From positions 1 to 56,796 of IMG/VR virus record IMGVR_UViG_3300022934_000023: DNA of 56,796 nucleotides. One strand, written 5' to 3'. A model generated the notes under the pieces. It searched no databases. It saw nothing but the letters and a program-made list of their open reading frames with translations, and had not been told where the DNA came from. Below are positions 34,682-41,495 of the stretch, piece by piece. The DNA is from a virus. Numbering within the stretch: the first letter of the stretch is position 1; each line of letters starts with the position of its first letter. Position numbers and translations under genes: made by a program.

Positions 34682-35901
34682 CAGTAATACACCCCCTTCT
34701 CTACGTCGATCTGTGCATTAATCATGCCGTGCCAACCATTCAGCTTATTCTTCGACACACAAACATGACGAACCGTGTTCTCTACCTCACTTGATCCAGT
34801 CTTGCCGATGCCGATGATGATGTCGGCCTCGCCAGCCTTACCAGTACGCGAGTTGTCCAGCATGGAGTAGTCAATAAATTGACGGTCGTGTGCGTCAAAG
34901 TTTGCCTGACTGACTGCCCAGACCAGCAGCTTGTTGCGCTTGGCAATCTCTCGTGCGTAGACGTAGGTCTCCTTGAGACGCTCGTCACCACGGTTGAACT
35001 CGCCCTTGATGCGGAACTTGTCTAGCTGATCCATGAACATGATGTCAGGCTTGTTCAGCTTGGCATACTCGTCAGCCTCTTCGACAGACGTACCCACCGA
35101 GTCCATGACTGTGAGGTAGGGTGCGATCTCGTCACGATACTTAGCCGCGAGGGTTGCACGACTCTCACGCATCTCCTGCTGGGTCAACTCAAAGTATGAC
35201 TGAATAATCCGCAGCTTGATGCGATCTGCTGGCTCCTCGTTGGCCCAGTACACAACCTTAAGTCCCTGCCGGATGTATGACGCAGCAAGGAAGCAGCAGA
35301 AAGTTGTCTTACCAACTTCCGGTCGAGCAAACAGAATGCCAAGATTACCCCGATCCAAGCCGGGAACTTCTTCCTGCAACAGACTGAATTCAAACGGAAA
35401 GTCAGGATCGCCGGTTACTTCGTCGAGCAGTTCTTCCAAGTCGGTGTCCACTTCTGTGTATGTAGTTTTGTCAGACATGCGTCCGTCATCGACGGCATCG
35501 ATCAGGCGTTGCAACTCCCCGAACTCTTCGCTTTCGCCTGTGAAGATTTCAATGGCCTTCTCACCGATCTGACGCGCACGGTCACGCAACCAAAAGTTAC
35601 GCACCATGTCGATGTGCATGTCCGTGTTGTCGGGGTTGCCAGCCTCAAGCGTGACGATGATGTCGTGTACCTTCTCACGCGCACTGTCGGGCATGGCAGG
35701 GTTGCGATCATCGAACAGCGCAGCCAACTCCGATGATGTCATCGTGTTGCCATACTTTGTGTGGCTGTAGATCAGGGTGTCAAAGATATCGCGCATCTCT
35801 CGCGTGAACATTTCACGGTCCAGCGTGTTCTTTACCTGAGAGAAAAACTCTGCATCCAAACAGAAGCCAAGTATCTTTGTGTCAAGCGATACGTTCGTCA
35901 A
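34681..35901 (-). CDS. DnaB-like replicative helicase (T7 gp4B-like)
   Basis: This 406-residue protein starts at TTG and has the RecA-like helicase core. The P-loop is FARPEVGKTT (K198, T199), with Ala at the first glycine position, followed by VVYWANEEPADRIKLRI (Walker A partner/motif 1a) and IMFMDQLDKFR (Walker B) and a later SQANF and SRTGKAGEADIIIG segment typical of DnaB H4. The N-terminal 170 residues are helical like a DnaB N-domain. It unwinds DNA with the primase, encoded by the neighbouring gene with a 20-base overlap. Confidence 0.9.
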   Translation of the reverse strand: MTNVSLDTKILGFCLDAEFFSQVKNTLDREMFTREMRDIFDTLIYSHTKYGNTMTSSELAALFDDRNPAMPDSAREKVHDIIVTLEAGNPDNTDMHIDMVRNFWLRDRARQIGEKAIEIFTGESEEFGELQRLIDAVDDGRMSDKTTYTEVDTDLEELLDEVTGDPDFPFEFSLLQEEVPGLDRGNLGILFARPEVGKTTFCCFLAASYIRQGLKVVYWANEEPADRIKLRIIQSYFELTQQEMRESRATLAAKYRDEIAPYLTVMDSVGTSVEEADEYAKLNKPDIMFMDQLDKFRIKGEFNRGDERLKETYVYAREIAKRNKLLVWAVSQANFDAHDRQFIDYSMLDNSRTGKAGEADIIIGIGKTGSSEVENTVRHVCVSKNKLNGWHGMINAQIDVEKGVYY

Positions 35902-36691
35902 TGAATTCGTCCCTTTCGTCGTCCATCATGTTCTTCAAGTCGGTAGGCAGTACAGCCAAACTAGTTGGCACAAGAAAATGCAAACGACGAACAATGTCAA
36001 GTGCTTTGTCAGTCGCATCCTTGTCCAGTGCAACGTACACCCTGCTGTATTTCGATAGCCTATTAGCGTGTTCGTTGAGCAGGTTCGTACCCAGCAGAGC
36101 CATGCCTGTAACTTTATTGCTTACAGAACATGCACTCGCGCAATCTTCTACCACAAACGCAATGTCAGAGGTTCCGCAGACGAATGGCACTTGGGACTTA
36201 CCGTATCGATACCACTTAGGCTTAGTATCACGCAAGGCTCGTCCGACTGCATCAACTGTCTTTCGTCCATCTCGCACCATGTACACGACACGGTGCCGCT
36301 TGAAGTCGTACCGAATGTCAGCACGACCAGACAGATAAGAGTCATAGGCATTGACCTTTCTCACATACAGTTCTGCATCCGTGTTGCGTGACAGACTGAC
36401 GAACGTGGACGGCTCCTCAAAGCCAACACTCACAGCCGGTGCCGGTACAGATTTTGTCAGCTTATCTTTTGTCAACGCTTGACTGGCGAACTCTTTTGTC
36501 AGCTTGATACCGGTACGCCCACGCACGTTGCAGTCAGCATGAAAGCAGTACCAGAGGCGTTGCATACCATCGTCCGTTACGCTAAACGTGTTTGACTTAG
36601 CGCAGACAGGACAGTCTGCTCGGTAACTTGTCAGTGGTTGTATGTCAAGTGACTCAACGTACCCTGTCAGCCACGGCGGTGATTTTGTCAT
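35882..36691 (-). CDS. T7-type DNA primase with zinc finger and TOPRIM
   Basis: This 269-residue protein has an N-terminal zinc-binding domain (C27, C30, C49, C54 in CPVC ... CFHADC) and a TOPRIM core with E182 (VVEDCASAC) and D223/D225 (ALDKDATDKA). It corresponds to the primase half of T7 gp4, but the helicase half is a separate gene. T7-type primases recognise GTC-centred sites; the repeat described below contains TTGTC. It is the first gene of the leftward operon, starting at ATG 36691 with AAGGA upstream. Confidence 0.9.
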   Translation of the reverse strand: MTKSPPWLTGYVESLDIQPLTSYRADCPVCAKSNTFSVTDDGMQRLWYCFHADCNVRGRTGIKLTKEFASQALTKDKLTKSVPAPAVSVGFEEPSTFVSLSRNTDAELYVRKVNAYDSYLSGRADIRYDFKRHRVVYMVRDGRKTVDAVGRALRDTKPKWYRYGKSQVPFVCGTSDIAFVVEDCASACSVSNKVTGMALLGTNLLNEHANRLSKYSRVYVALDKDATDKALDIVRRLHFLVPTSLAVLPTDLKNMMDDERDEFIDERIA

Positions 36692-36798
36692 CGCTTGTCC
36701 TTTTCGTGATTTTTGTCACCATAACCCATATCGATATCGCTTGACAAGCAGAATTTTGTCAGCCACTATCTATATACCCCCCCTTTAGGGAGACCCCC
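36692..36798. promoter_or_regulatory. Divergent early intergenic region with palindromes
   Basis: These 107 bases separate the leftward replication operon from the rightward accessory operon. They contain a perfect palindrome ATATCGATAT (36728-36737), a near-perfect inverted repeat GCTTG-A-CAAGC (36739-36749) and a copy of the repeated motif, AATTTTGTCAGCC (36752-36764). For leftward transcription CTGACA on the other strand followed 17-18 bases later by CGATAT/GATATC could be -35/-10; a rightward promoter would use TTGACA 36741-36746 with a weak -10 near 36764. The palindromes look like operators for a dimeric regulator. Confidence 0.6.
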
Positions 36799-36951
36799 AT
36801 GAGGAAGAAGATAGATAAAATTAATCCGATAGCCAAAACCCTACGGGATAGTCTGTACAGAAAGAGAATTGTACAGGATAAACGAAAGGGTGAACAGGAT
36901 AAACGCGCGAAGAAGGAAATCAGGGATGCCAAGACCACCCAAGATTCGTGA
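36799..36951 (+). CDS. Small basic protein, first rightward gene
   Basis: A 50-residue protein starts at ATG 36799 after AGGGAG and ends at TGA 36949-36951, too short for most gene finders. It is Lys/Arg/Asp-rich and helical (MRKKIDKINPIAKTLRDSLY, KRIVQDKRKGEQDKRAKK). Similar INPIAK-L-RD small proteins are found in other podoviruses as early genes of unknown function. It is the first gene after the divergent promoter region. Confidence 0.6.
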   Translation: MRKKIDKINPIAKTLRDSLYRKRIVQDKRKGEQDKRAKKEIRDAKTTQDS

Positions 36952-37141
36952 AGACACGAAGACGTACAACCTGTTGATGCCGACAAGACAGTATGATATT
37001 TTGTCAGCCCATTCATCACGAATGACTGAGGCGGGTCTGGAACAGGTTGCTGTAGCTGACCTGATCCGCGAAGCAATCGACGTGTACATCGAAGCATTAG
37101 AGGATGAGGAGTACGAAGGTAATGTCAGCAAGGAAGATTAA
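36926..37141 (+). CDS. Ribbon-helix-helix DNA-binding protein
   Basis: I start this at ATG 36926 (MPRPPKIREDTKTY), with AAGGA nine bases before, giving 71 residues. The pattern strand (TYNLLMPTRQYDIL), helix (SAHSSRMTEAG) and helix (VAVADLIREAIDVYIEAL) matches the ribbon-helix-helix fold of CopG/MetJ/Arc-type repressors. Such proteins bind short repeated DNA sites as dimers, so it is a candidate binder of the motif repeated around it; that link is inference. It overlaps both neighbours. Confidence 0.75.
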   Translation: MPRPPKIREDTKTYNLLMPTRQYDILSAHSSRMTEAGLEQVAVADLIREAIDVYIEALEDEEYEGNVSKED

Positions 37142-37397
37142 GGTATTCAAAGATCGCAAGGGCAACGACTTGATGCCCTACGTTTTGTCAAAGGATGGTA
37201 GGCACGAGGTTGTCGCCCCAGTGTCATCCGTGCGGATTGGAGAGACACGCAAAGATTTTGTCAAGTCAAAGGCTTGCGTGGACTACGCACGATGGGTTGC
37301 ACTCTTTGTCGGACGAAGTGAAGCCGAATGCAAAAAGTGGCTTGACAAGTATCAGCGGGTGGTGCTAAGACTGTGTACACCGTACGAAGTCAGGTAG
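37122..37397 (+). CDS. Small basic protein, unknown
   Basis: The likely start is ATG 37122 (MSARKIKVFKDRKGND), giving 91 residues, with GAAGG upstream inside the preceding gene. The start codon is itself part of a TGTCAGC motif. The protein is basic and mostly strand and helix (VVAPVSSVRIGETRKDF, CKKWLDKYQRVVLRLC). No family is recognised. It is followed by a good terminator, so it closes the first small early operon. Confidence 0.55.
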   Translation: MSARKIKVFKDRKGNDLMPYVLSKDGRHEVVAPVSSVRIGETRKDFVKSKACVDYARWVALFVGRSEAECKKWLDKYQRVVLRLCTPYEVR

Positions 37398-37456
37398 TCC
37401 TTTCCCGGCTCCGTACGGTGCCTCCTTTAGAATAGTGTGTTGTTCGAAAACTTGAG

Positions 37457-37491
37457 CAGGGCTGGTAGAGATACTGGCCCTGTTCTTTTTT
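37457..37491 (+). terminator. Rho-independent terminator
   Basis: An 11-base-pair stem (37457-37467 with 37472-37482, two G-T wobble pairs) closed by a GAGA tetraloop is followed by TTCTTTTTT. This is a textbook intrinsic terminator and ends the first rightward early operon (36799-37397). Confidence 0.9.
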
Positions 37492-37493
37492 GT

Positions 37494-37522
37494 TTGACAG
37501 GGTTGATCGTTATCTGTATGGG
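37494..37522 (+). promoter_or_regulatory. Possible promoter for second early operon
   Basis: A perfect TTGACA at 37494-37499 starts immediately after the terminator T-run, with TATGGG 17 bases on as a weak -10. The nearby string TTATCTGTATGG (37510-37521) is repeated exactly at 42913-42924 in the non-coding region, which hints at a regulated site. The -10 is poor, so an activator may be needed. Confidence 0.45.
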
Positions 37523-37560
37523 TAATGTATTGCAACGCCAACACAGAGGAGATTGGCACA

Positions 37561-37808
37561 TGGAAATCACACTGACTGACAATCAACGCCGGGACTTTCT
37601 CCGGGCACACAACGAACTCCGCAATATCATTTCTACGATACAGGAGTGCAACGATCTTTGGGTATCCGACTTGGCAAAGCTGGAGCGGCTGCAACATCTG
37701 CTGCACTACACGCTCAAGTTTACACCGCCGGTTGACGACGAGGGCAACAGGATGTGGTATCGTGACTTTGTGTTTGAGGAAGAGGTGCCGAGCGATGCGG
37801 ACGATTGA
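37561..37808 (+). CDS. Small acidic helical protein
   Basis: ATG 37561 follows GAGGAG at a good distance, giving 82 residues (MEITLTDNQRRDFLRAHNEL). The protein is helical (IISTIQECNDLWVSDLAKL) with an acidic C-terminus (EEEVPSDADD). It overlaps the next gene by 14 bases. No known domain is visible. Longer upstream frames would run through the terminator and are unlikely. Confidence 0.6.
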
Positions 37809-38139
37809 GAACCACGTCGAGTGGTGCCACTGCTGGCAATGCGGTGGCTACGGCAAAGTCGAGGGCGAGGAGGCAGTGCCGGACCCTATCCGGGGCGGTG
37901 ATCTTGTCAGCAAGGTGTATTACTGTACCAAGTGTCACGGTGGCGGTGAAGTGTATCGCGCCAAGCTAACACAGACAACAGTGATCCGTGCCTTCTTGAC
38001 ACAGGCAAAGAACGCTCTGGAAGACATCGACCTCATTGACAGCGACCTCGACTTGGCATATGGCAGGATTGATGACGTGATCGGTGACATTGAAAACTAC
38101 GAAAGAAAGGTAGGGACACGCGATGGGCAAAGTAAGTGA
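37795..38139 (+). CDS. Small protein with DnaJ-like zinc finger
   Basis: ATG 37795 gives 114 residues. The N-terminal part contains CHCWQCGGYGKV and YYCTKCHGGGEV, two CxxCxGxG-type knuckles that together form the zinc finger of the DnaJ central domain, as in the polymerase of this phage. The C-terminal part is a helix of acidic character (LEDIDLIDSDLDLAYGR). It could bind nucleic acid or unfolded proteins or act on the host chaperone system; nothing further is certain. It contains one TTGTCAGC motif at 37901. Confidence 0.65.
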   Translation: MRTIENHVEWCHCWQCGGYGKVEGEEAVPDPIRGGDLVSKVYYCTKCHGGGEVYRAKLTQTTVIRAFLTQAKNALEDIDLIDSDLDLAYGRIDDVIGDIENYERKVGTRDGQSK

Positions 38140-38293
38140 CTGGCTAATCGAAATGGAAGAGGACGCCTCGTACATGACGCGCCAACAATTCATGGACAAG
38201 CACGGCGAGACGGTGGCCGAGGTTTACGACGAACTGCAACTCAAGTGGCAGTACGATCACGCCGAACCGGGAGAGCCTGACGATGTGGGTTGA
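38123..38293 (+). CDS. Small acidic protein
   Basis: A 56-residue protein from ATG 38123 to TGA 38293, missed by a 60-residue cut-off. It reads MGKVSDWLIEMEEDASYMTR, then helical and acidic sequence. Overlaps of 17 bases upstream and 11 bases downstream match the packing of its neighbours. No function known. Confidence 0.55.
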   Translation: MGKVSDWLIEMEEDASYMTRQQFMDKHGETVAEVYDELQLKWQYDHAEPGEPDDVG

Positions 38294-38465
38294 CCCGGAA
38301 GACGATCCGCGTCTGGAAAATGTCAGTGAAATATTGTCAGCCCTAATCACTGAACGCGACCGGCTGGAGTGGGAGGGGGATATTGTCAGTCCAAATATTG
38401 TCAGCCGGATACGCCGTCTACGAAATCTTGTCAGCGAGGGAATACTGTGGGAACCAAAATTCTGA
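38283..38465 (+). CDS. Small protein encoded across repeat cluster
   Basis: This 60-residue protein starts at ATG 38283. Five copies of the TTGTCAG motif lie inside it and give repeated ILS/IVS/LVS tripeptides (EILSALI, GDIVSPNIVSRI, RNLVSEGI). The overlap with both neighbours and the small size leave some doubt, but the reading frame is intact. It may be a short helical protein whose sequence is shaped by the DNA motif. No function known. Confidence 0.45.
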   Translation: MWVDPEDDPRLENVSEILSALITERDRLEWEGDIVSPNIVSRIRRLRNLVSEGILWEPKF

Positions 38466-38498
38466 GACGAAAAATTGTCAGCCCAAATATTGTCAGCC
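38317..38498 (+). repeat. Dense cluster of seven TTGTCAG motifs
   Basis: The TGTCAG cores start at 38321, 38335, 38384, 38399, 38429, 38476 and 38491. Intervals are 14, 49, 15, 30, 47 and 15 bases, i.e. three close pairs 14-15 bases apart plus a single copy. Close paired spacing of about 1.4 helical turns suggests cooperative binding of a protein pair or an iteron-type array. Confidence 0.8.
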
Positions 38499-38653
38499 AA
38501 AAGCACACAACATTATCGGCGAACAATCCCTGTGGGACATGCGGACAGCCAGCCATGACGAGAGAGGGCGACCGGCTGCGCTGTCCGTCCTGCTGGCTAA
38601 AAGAACAGGCAAAAAAAATAACGCCTATTGACCGGGGCGGTTATTATCCGTAA
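38447..38653 (+). CDS. Small zinc-ribbon protein
   Basis: A GTG start at 38447 with GAGGG seven bases upstream gives 68 residues. The protein has CGTCGQPAMTREGDRLRCPSC as a four-cysteine zinc ribbon between residues of about 30 and 52 (two CxxC pairs), and basic flanks. Its N-terminus is encoded by two TTGTCAGCC motifs (IVSPNIVSQ). Zinc ribbons of this size often bind nucleic acid or host polymerase subunits. The overlap with the previous gene is 19 bases. Confidence 0.6.
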   Translation: MGTKILRRKIVSPNIVSQKHTTLSANNPCGTCGQPAMTREGDRLRCPSCWLKEQAKKITPIDRGGYYP

Positions 38654-38694
38654 TCTTGCCGGACGTTTAGGACATACGAGAAGGACACAACGAC

Positions 38695-38949
38695 ATGAAA
38701 AAGCGAATACACATAAATCAGCACGTCATCCGGGCGAATGCCAAGAACGGCACAAACGACCCGGCAATCACTGTCAAAACATACCGTAACAATTATTACG
38801 CGCACCGGGTGGAAATCGACGGCGCGTCGTCTGTTGTTTACTCACCGGACAAACCGTTAAATTGTGGTGCGCGGGTATGGGTGGAAACTGACGAACCGGT
38901 AACGCTGCACGGCTTGGATAATGATAATTTTACACTGGTGATAGCATGA
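38695..38949 (+). CDS. Conserved small phage/plasmid protein
   Basis: This 84-residue protein begins MKKRIHINQHVIRANAKNG and contains TVKTYRNNYYAHRVEI and SPDKPLNCGARVW. I recall near-identical proteins in many phages and prophages of proteobacteria, where it is always unnamed. It is beta-rich and basic. It overlaps the next gene at ATGA and follows an AAGGAC ribosome-binding leader like those of the next genes. Confidence 0.7.
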   Translation: MKKRIHINQHVIRANAKNGTNDPAITVKTYRNNYYAHRVEIDGASSVVYSPDKPLNCGARVWVETDEPVTLHGLDNDNFTLVIA

Positions 38950-39560
38950 AACAGGCTACGCTGATCGATCACGAAAAGATGATCTATAATATTTGCAGCG
39001 TCTATCGTGACGCCGACGAAACGCAACACGCGGAGGGCTTGTTGTGGTACGATAACGCACAAAAGGCGGCGCACGATATCGCGGTAAAATATGGCATCGC
39101 TGTTTACATTGTGGTGGCGGTGATCGCCGCGCTATCCCCAAATAACAAATGGTCTCGAAACGTGACAAACGCGGCGACGCTAATTGATGCTTTCCTGCGC
39201 GGCGACGGCATCGACTCGGTGAAAGTCTCGACCTACAACAAGATGAAGGCGAAGGCTTGGGACATCTTGGCGGCGCGTCCGGACTATGACGGCGCAAAAA
39301 AGATGCTCAAGGGCCAGAAGATCACGTCCTTTTTTATGGACATCATGGGCGAATTCAACGTCACCATTGATGGCCACGCGCGAAACATTGCCTACAATGA
39401 GCGGGTTGGATTGACCGACGACCGGACAAACATCGGCGTCCGTGAATACCGCGCTTTGCAAGCCGCTTACGAAGAGGCGGCGCGACGTGTTGGCCTCATG
39501 CCGTACCAGCTACAGGCGATCACTTGGCGCGTTTGGCGCGACCGGCACGGGATTACATGA
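38946..39560 (+). CDS. Conserved phage protein with AALSPNNKW and DGHA motifs
   Basis: This 204-residue protein carries VIAALSPNNKWSRNV, LKGQKITSFFMDI, VTIDGHARNIAY and YQLQAITWRVWRD. The order of motifs is that of a widespread phage/plasmid family (I recall DUF7178) that resembles helix-hairpin-helix DNA glycosylases, with an Asp close to a GHA motif. A role in DNA base processing or defence evasion is a suggestion only. It is coupled to both neighbours by ATGA. Confidence 0.6.
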   Translation: MKQATLIDHEKMIYNICSVYRDADETQHAEGLLWYDNAQKAAHDIAVKYGIAVYIVVAVIAALSPNNKWSRNVTNAATLIDAFLRGDGIDSVKVSTYNKMKAKAWDILAARPDYDGAKKMLKGQKITSFFMDIMGEFNVTIDGHARNIAYNERVGLTDDRTNIGVREYRALQAAYEEAARRVGLMPYQLQAITWRVWRDRHGIT

Positions 39561-39793
39561 GCGAAATTTTGTCAGCGCCATGCTTCACAAATATTGTCAG
39601 TGCCATGCTTCACTGTTTGGGGATCGGTTGGGGGTTTCCTGCGCCATTGTTCGGGGGCGGGACTGTCGGGCCGGTCGGATCGGCGGCGAGACGACGGGGC
39701 CAGCCGATCACCGACGCCAGCCAACTTTTTTTGGCTCAACTCTTCACAGGCTGCAAATCCTGTGCCATGATTCACCCACCGGTCACGAGATGA
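39557..39793 (+). CDS. Small hypothetical protein over 25-bp repeat
   Basis: The frame starts at the ATGA overlap (39557) and gives 78 residues (MSEILSAPCFTNIVSAMLHCLG). Its first 20 codons consist of two 25-base repeats carrying the TTGTCAG motif. The rest is Gly/Ala/Pro-rich. Coupling to the previous gene supports translation, but composition is unusual and no domain is seen, so it may be a regulatory leader rather than a gene. Confidence 0.35.
   Translation: MSEILSAPCFTNIVSAMLHCLGIGWGFPAPLFGGGTVGPVGSAARRRGQPITDASQLFLAQLFTGCKSCAMIHPPVTR
39564..39613 (+). repeat. Two direct 25-bp repeats with TTGTCAG motif
   Basis: TTGTCAG(C/T)GCCATGCTTCAC occurs at 39569-39588 and 39594-39613, with AAATTTTG/AAATATTG upstream of each. 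The two copies are 25 bases apart and differ by the C/T position and the AT flank. This extends the short motif to a longer unit here and sits just after a gene end, a plausible binding array or recombination site. Confidence 0.85.
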
Positions 39794-39822
39794 CCGGCAA
39801 CCAGCAACGAAAGGACATTATC

Positions 39823-40866
39823 ATGCTGGACATAATCGAACCTACCGCACGTTTTATCAGCCGGGGCGGCGGCACCTATGACCACACGCACACTGATCTG
39901 GCCGACGTGTCGATCTATTCGGACCTTGCCAAGATTCGGCGGGTGCCGATCGATGCTTTGACTAGCTGGGCCGACCGGACGCCTGACGGTGACGTGATCC
40001 GGGAGATTGTCGAGCCAACCCGGCTGGACGGTTTCTCGGCACTTGTTAACAAAGCGACCGGCGACCTGTTGCAGACCCGGCCTGTTGCCGACACCTACAA
40101 GCTAGTCAGCCATGACGAATTGTTCAGCCTACAGGCTAAAATGGTGGCGGAATCCGGCTTGCCGATCTCGAACCTTGAGATCATTGATCGGCTCTACGAT
40201 GGCGGACTCCGGGCGCACCGGACCATCATGTTCCATGACCTCGATGCTGTTGTTGGCAATTCTGACGACCGGGTTGTTTGCCGCATGGATGTTTTCAACT
40301 CTGTCGACATGTCTTGGTCATTCCAGATTTTTTCTGGTGCCTACCGTGACCTGTGCCGGAATACTTTGGTGTTCGGCGGCGAGAAGGCCTATCACCAGAA
40401 GCGCAAGCACACTAAGAACCTTAGCCCTGCCGCGCTTATCGGCAAGGCAACGATGGGGCTGGACTTCTGGCAGAACAACCGGGACGAAATGGACCGGATG
40501 CGCCAGACGCCACTGACCCGCGATCAATTCGGGTTGATCCTTGCGAATACGATCTGCGCCAAGCCGGGAGCGCCTAAGATTGAGGGCGTGTCGATCCCGG
40601 TCAACGAGCGGTTGCTTGGCTATCTGTTGCACCGGTACGACGAAGAGGTGGCAGAACTGGGCCGGACTCAATGGGCGGCCTATAACGCACTGACCCACTG
40701 GTCAACGCACACTGACACCGAATGGACCACCGACGAGGGGAAGACGTACAAGACCGGCAAGAAGGACGCCCGGACGCACCTTGTGCAACGCAAGCGATCC
40801 GACGATGTCCGGACCGTGCTGGATTCCCTTGTCTGGCAAGCTATGGGAGAGCCAGCTTTTGCATGA
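39823..40866 (+). CDS. DUF932-like phage/plasmid protein
   Basis: This 347-residue protein starts at ATG 39823 after CGAAAGGAC. The sequence has VDMSWSFQIFSGAYRDLCRN, GGEKAYHQKRKHTKN and a C-terminal TYKTGKKDARTHLVQRK, fitting the DUF932 family (TIGR03299-type) common on plasmids and phages of proteobacteria. Function is unknown; these genes travel with mobile DNA. GC-rich codon usage with many CCGG sites differs from the late genes, suggesting a separate origin of this segment. Confidence 0.75.
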   Translation: MLDIIEPTARFISRGGGTYDHTHTDLADVSIYSDLAKIRRVPIDALTSWADRTPDGDVIREIVEPTRLDGFSALVNKATGDLLQTRPVADTYKLVSHDELFSLQAKMVAESGLPISNLEIIDRLYDGGLRAHRTIMFHDLDAVVGNSDDRVVCRMDVFNSVDMSWSFQIFSGAYRDLCRNTLVFGGEKAYHQKRKHTKNLSPAALIGKATMGLDFWQNNRDEMDRMRQTPLTRDQFGLILANTICAKPGAPKIEGVSIPVNERLLGYLLHRYDEEVAELGRTQWAAYNALTHWSTHTDTEWTTDEGKTYKTGKKDARTHLVQRKRSDDVRTVLDSLVWQAMGEPAFA

Positions 40867-40952
40867 CTTGATTGCATCACTATTCCGGCTTTGCTGGATA
40901 ATCCTGCTGGTGATTATCATTGCCAGCGTCATCTAAACGAAAGGACAAAACG

Positions 40953-41432
40953 ATGACAACGAACAACACAACGACCACAACATTCCCGCCTCACCTGATC
41001 GAAGGCTTTAAGAAGCTGGCCGACGATTTCGAGGCACACATCCGGGCCGACGAGCGGTCACGCATTGCCGCCAAGTTTCGGGCTGAATTCCCCGAGAGGC
41101 CAGTTGCCAAGCCGGGGTTGTTCCCGATCACCGGCTTGCATGGTGAGCCGCTTAACGAAGTCGGCCAGCAGTCGAAGACCTACGACCCGGCGGCACCGTT
41201 TGATTATGCCGGACAGCGTCTGAATGAGAGCCACAGGCGCATGATTGCTTGGCTTTCATCCGGTACGTTTTTTGCGGTTCCGACACTGGCGGGGCATCTC
41301 AACGTCAAGAAGCAGACCGTCTATCAGTATCTGGACGCGATCAAGAGGGCTGGTTACAAGTTGGAAATCCGTAGCACCGGGAACAACAAGGGCGGCTATC
41401 GCAACATTTACCGGCTTGCCAAGACCGGCTAG
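40953..41432 (+). CDS. Winged-helix DNA-binding protein
   Basis: This 159-residue protein starts at ATG 40953 after the same CGAAAGGAC leader. The N-terminal half is charged and flexible. The C-terminal part RRMIAWLSSGTFFAVPTLAG, then VKKQTVYQYLDAIKRAGYK and a wing (RSTGNNKGGYRNIYRL), follows the winged helix-turn-helix pattern, like bacterial HTH_11 domains. It is a candidate regulator of early or late genes, with sites yet unknown. Confidence 0.7.
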   Translation: MTTNNTTTTTFPPHLIEGFKKLADDFEAHIRADERSRIAAKFRAEFPERPVAKPGLFPITGLHGEPLNEVGQQSKTYDPAAPFDYAGQRLNESHRRMIAWLSSGTFFAVPTLAGHLNVKKQTVYQYLDAIKRAGYKLEIRSTGNNKGGYRNIYRLAKTG

Positions 41433-41495
41433 TTTTGCAACAACATGGGGGCGGGGCGCGGTTGCCCCGTCTCAACCACACGAAAGGACGAAACG

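Larger units (their letters stand above)
36451..39602 (+). repeat. Field of AT-rich + TTGTCAG(C/T) repeats
   Basis: Seventeen copies of TGTCAG with an AT-rich left flank or following C occur in one orientation at 36451, 36494, 36627, 36663, 36752, 36996, 37121, 37901, 38317, 38331, 38380, 38393, 38423, 38471, 38485, 39564 and 39589, with looser TTTTGTCA copies at 36467, 36682, 36711, 37183 and 37255. An outlier lies at 42713. The best consensus is AAATATTGTCAGCC. They fall in the primase gene on the other strand, in the divergent intergenic region, and in all reading frames of the rightward genes, so selection seems to act on DNA rather than on protein. Confidence 0.8.

Noticed and set aside
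37437-37560. N-terminal extension of the 37561 gene
   Set aside because: The extended frame would include the terminator stem and promoter, whereas ATG 37561 has a good ribosome site.
39442-39822. N-terminal extension of the DUF932-like protein
   Set aside because: The longer frame overlaps the preceding gene by over 100 bases and has Cys/Arg-rich non-family sequence; ATG 39823 has the standard AAGGAC leader.
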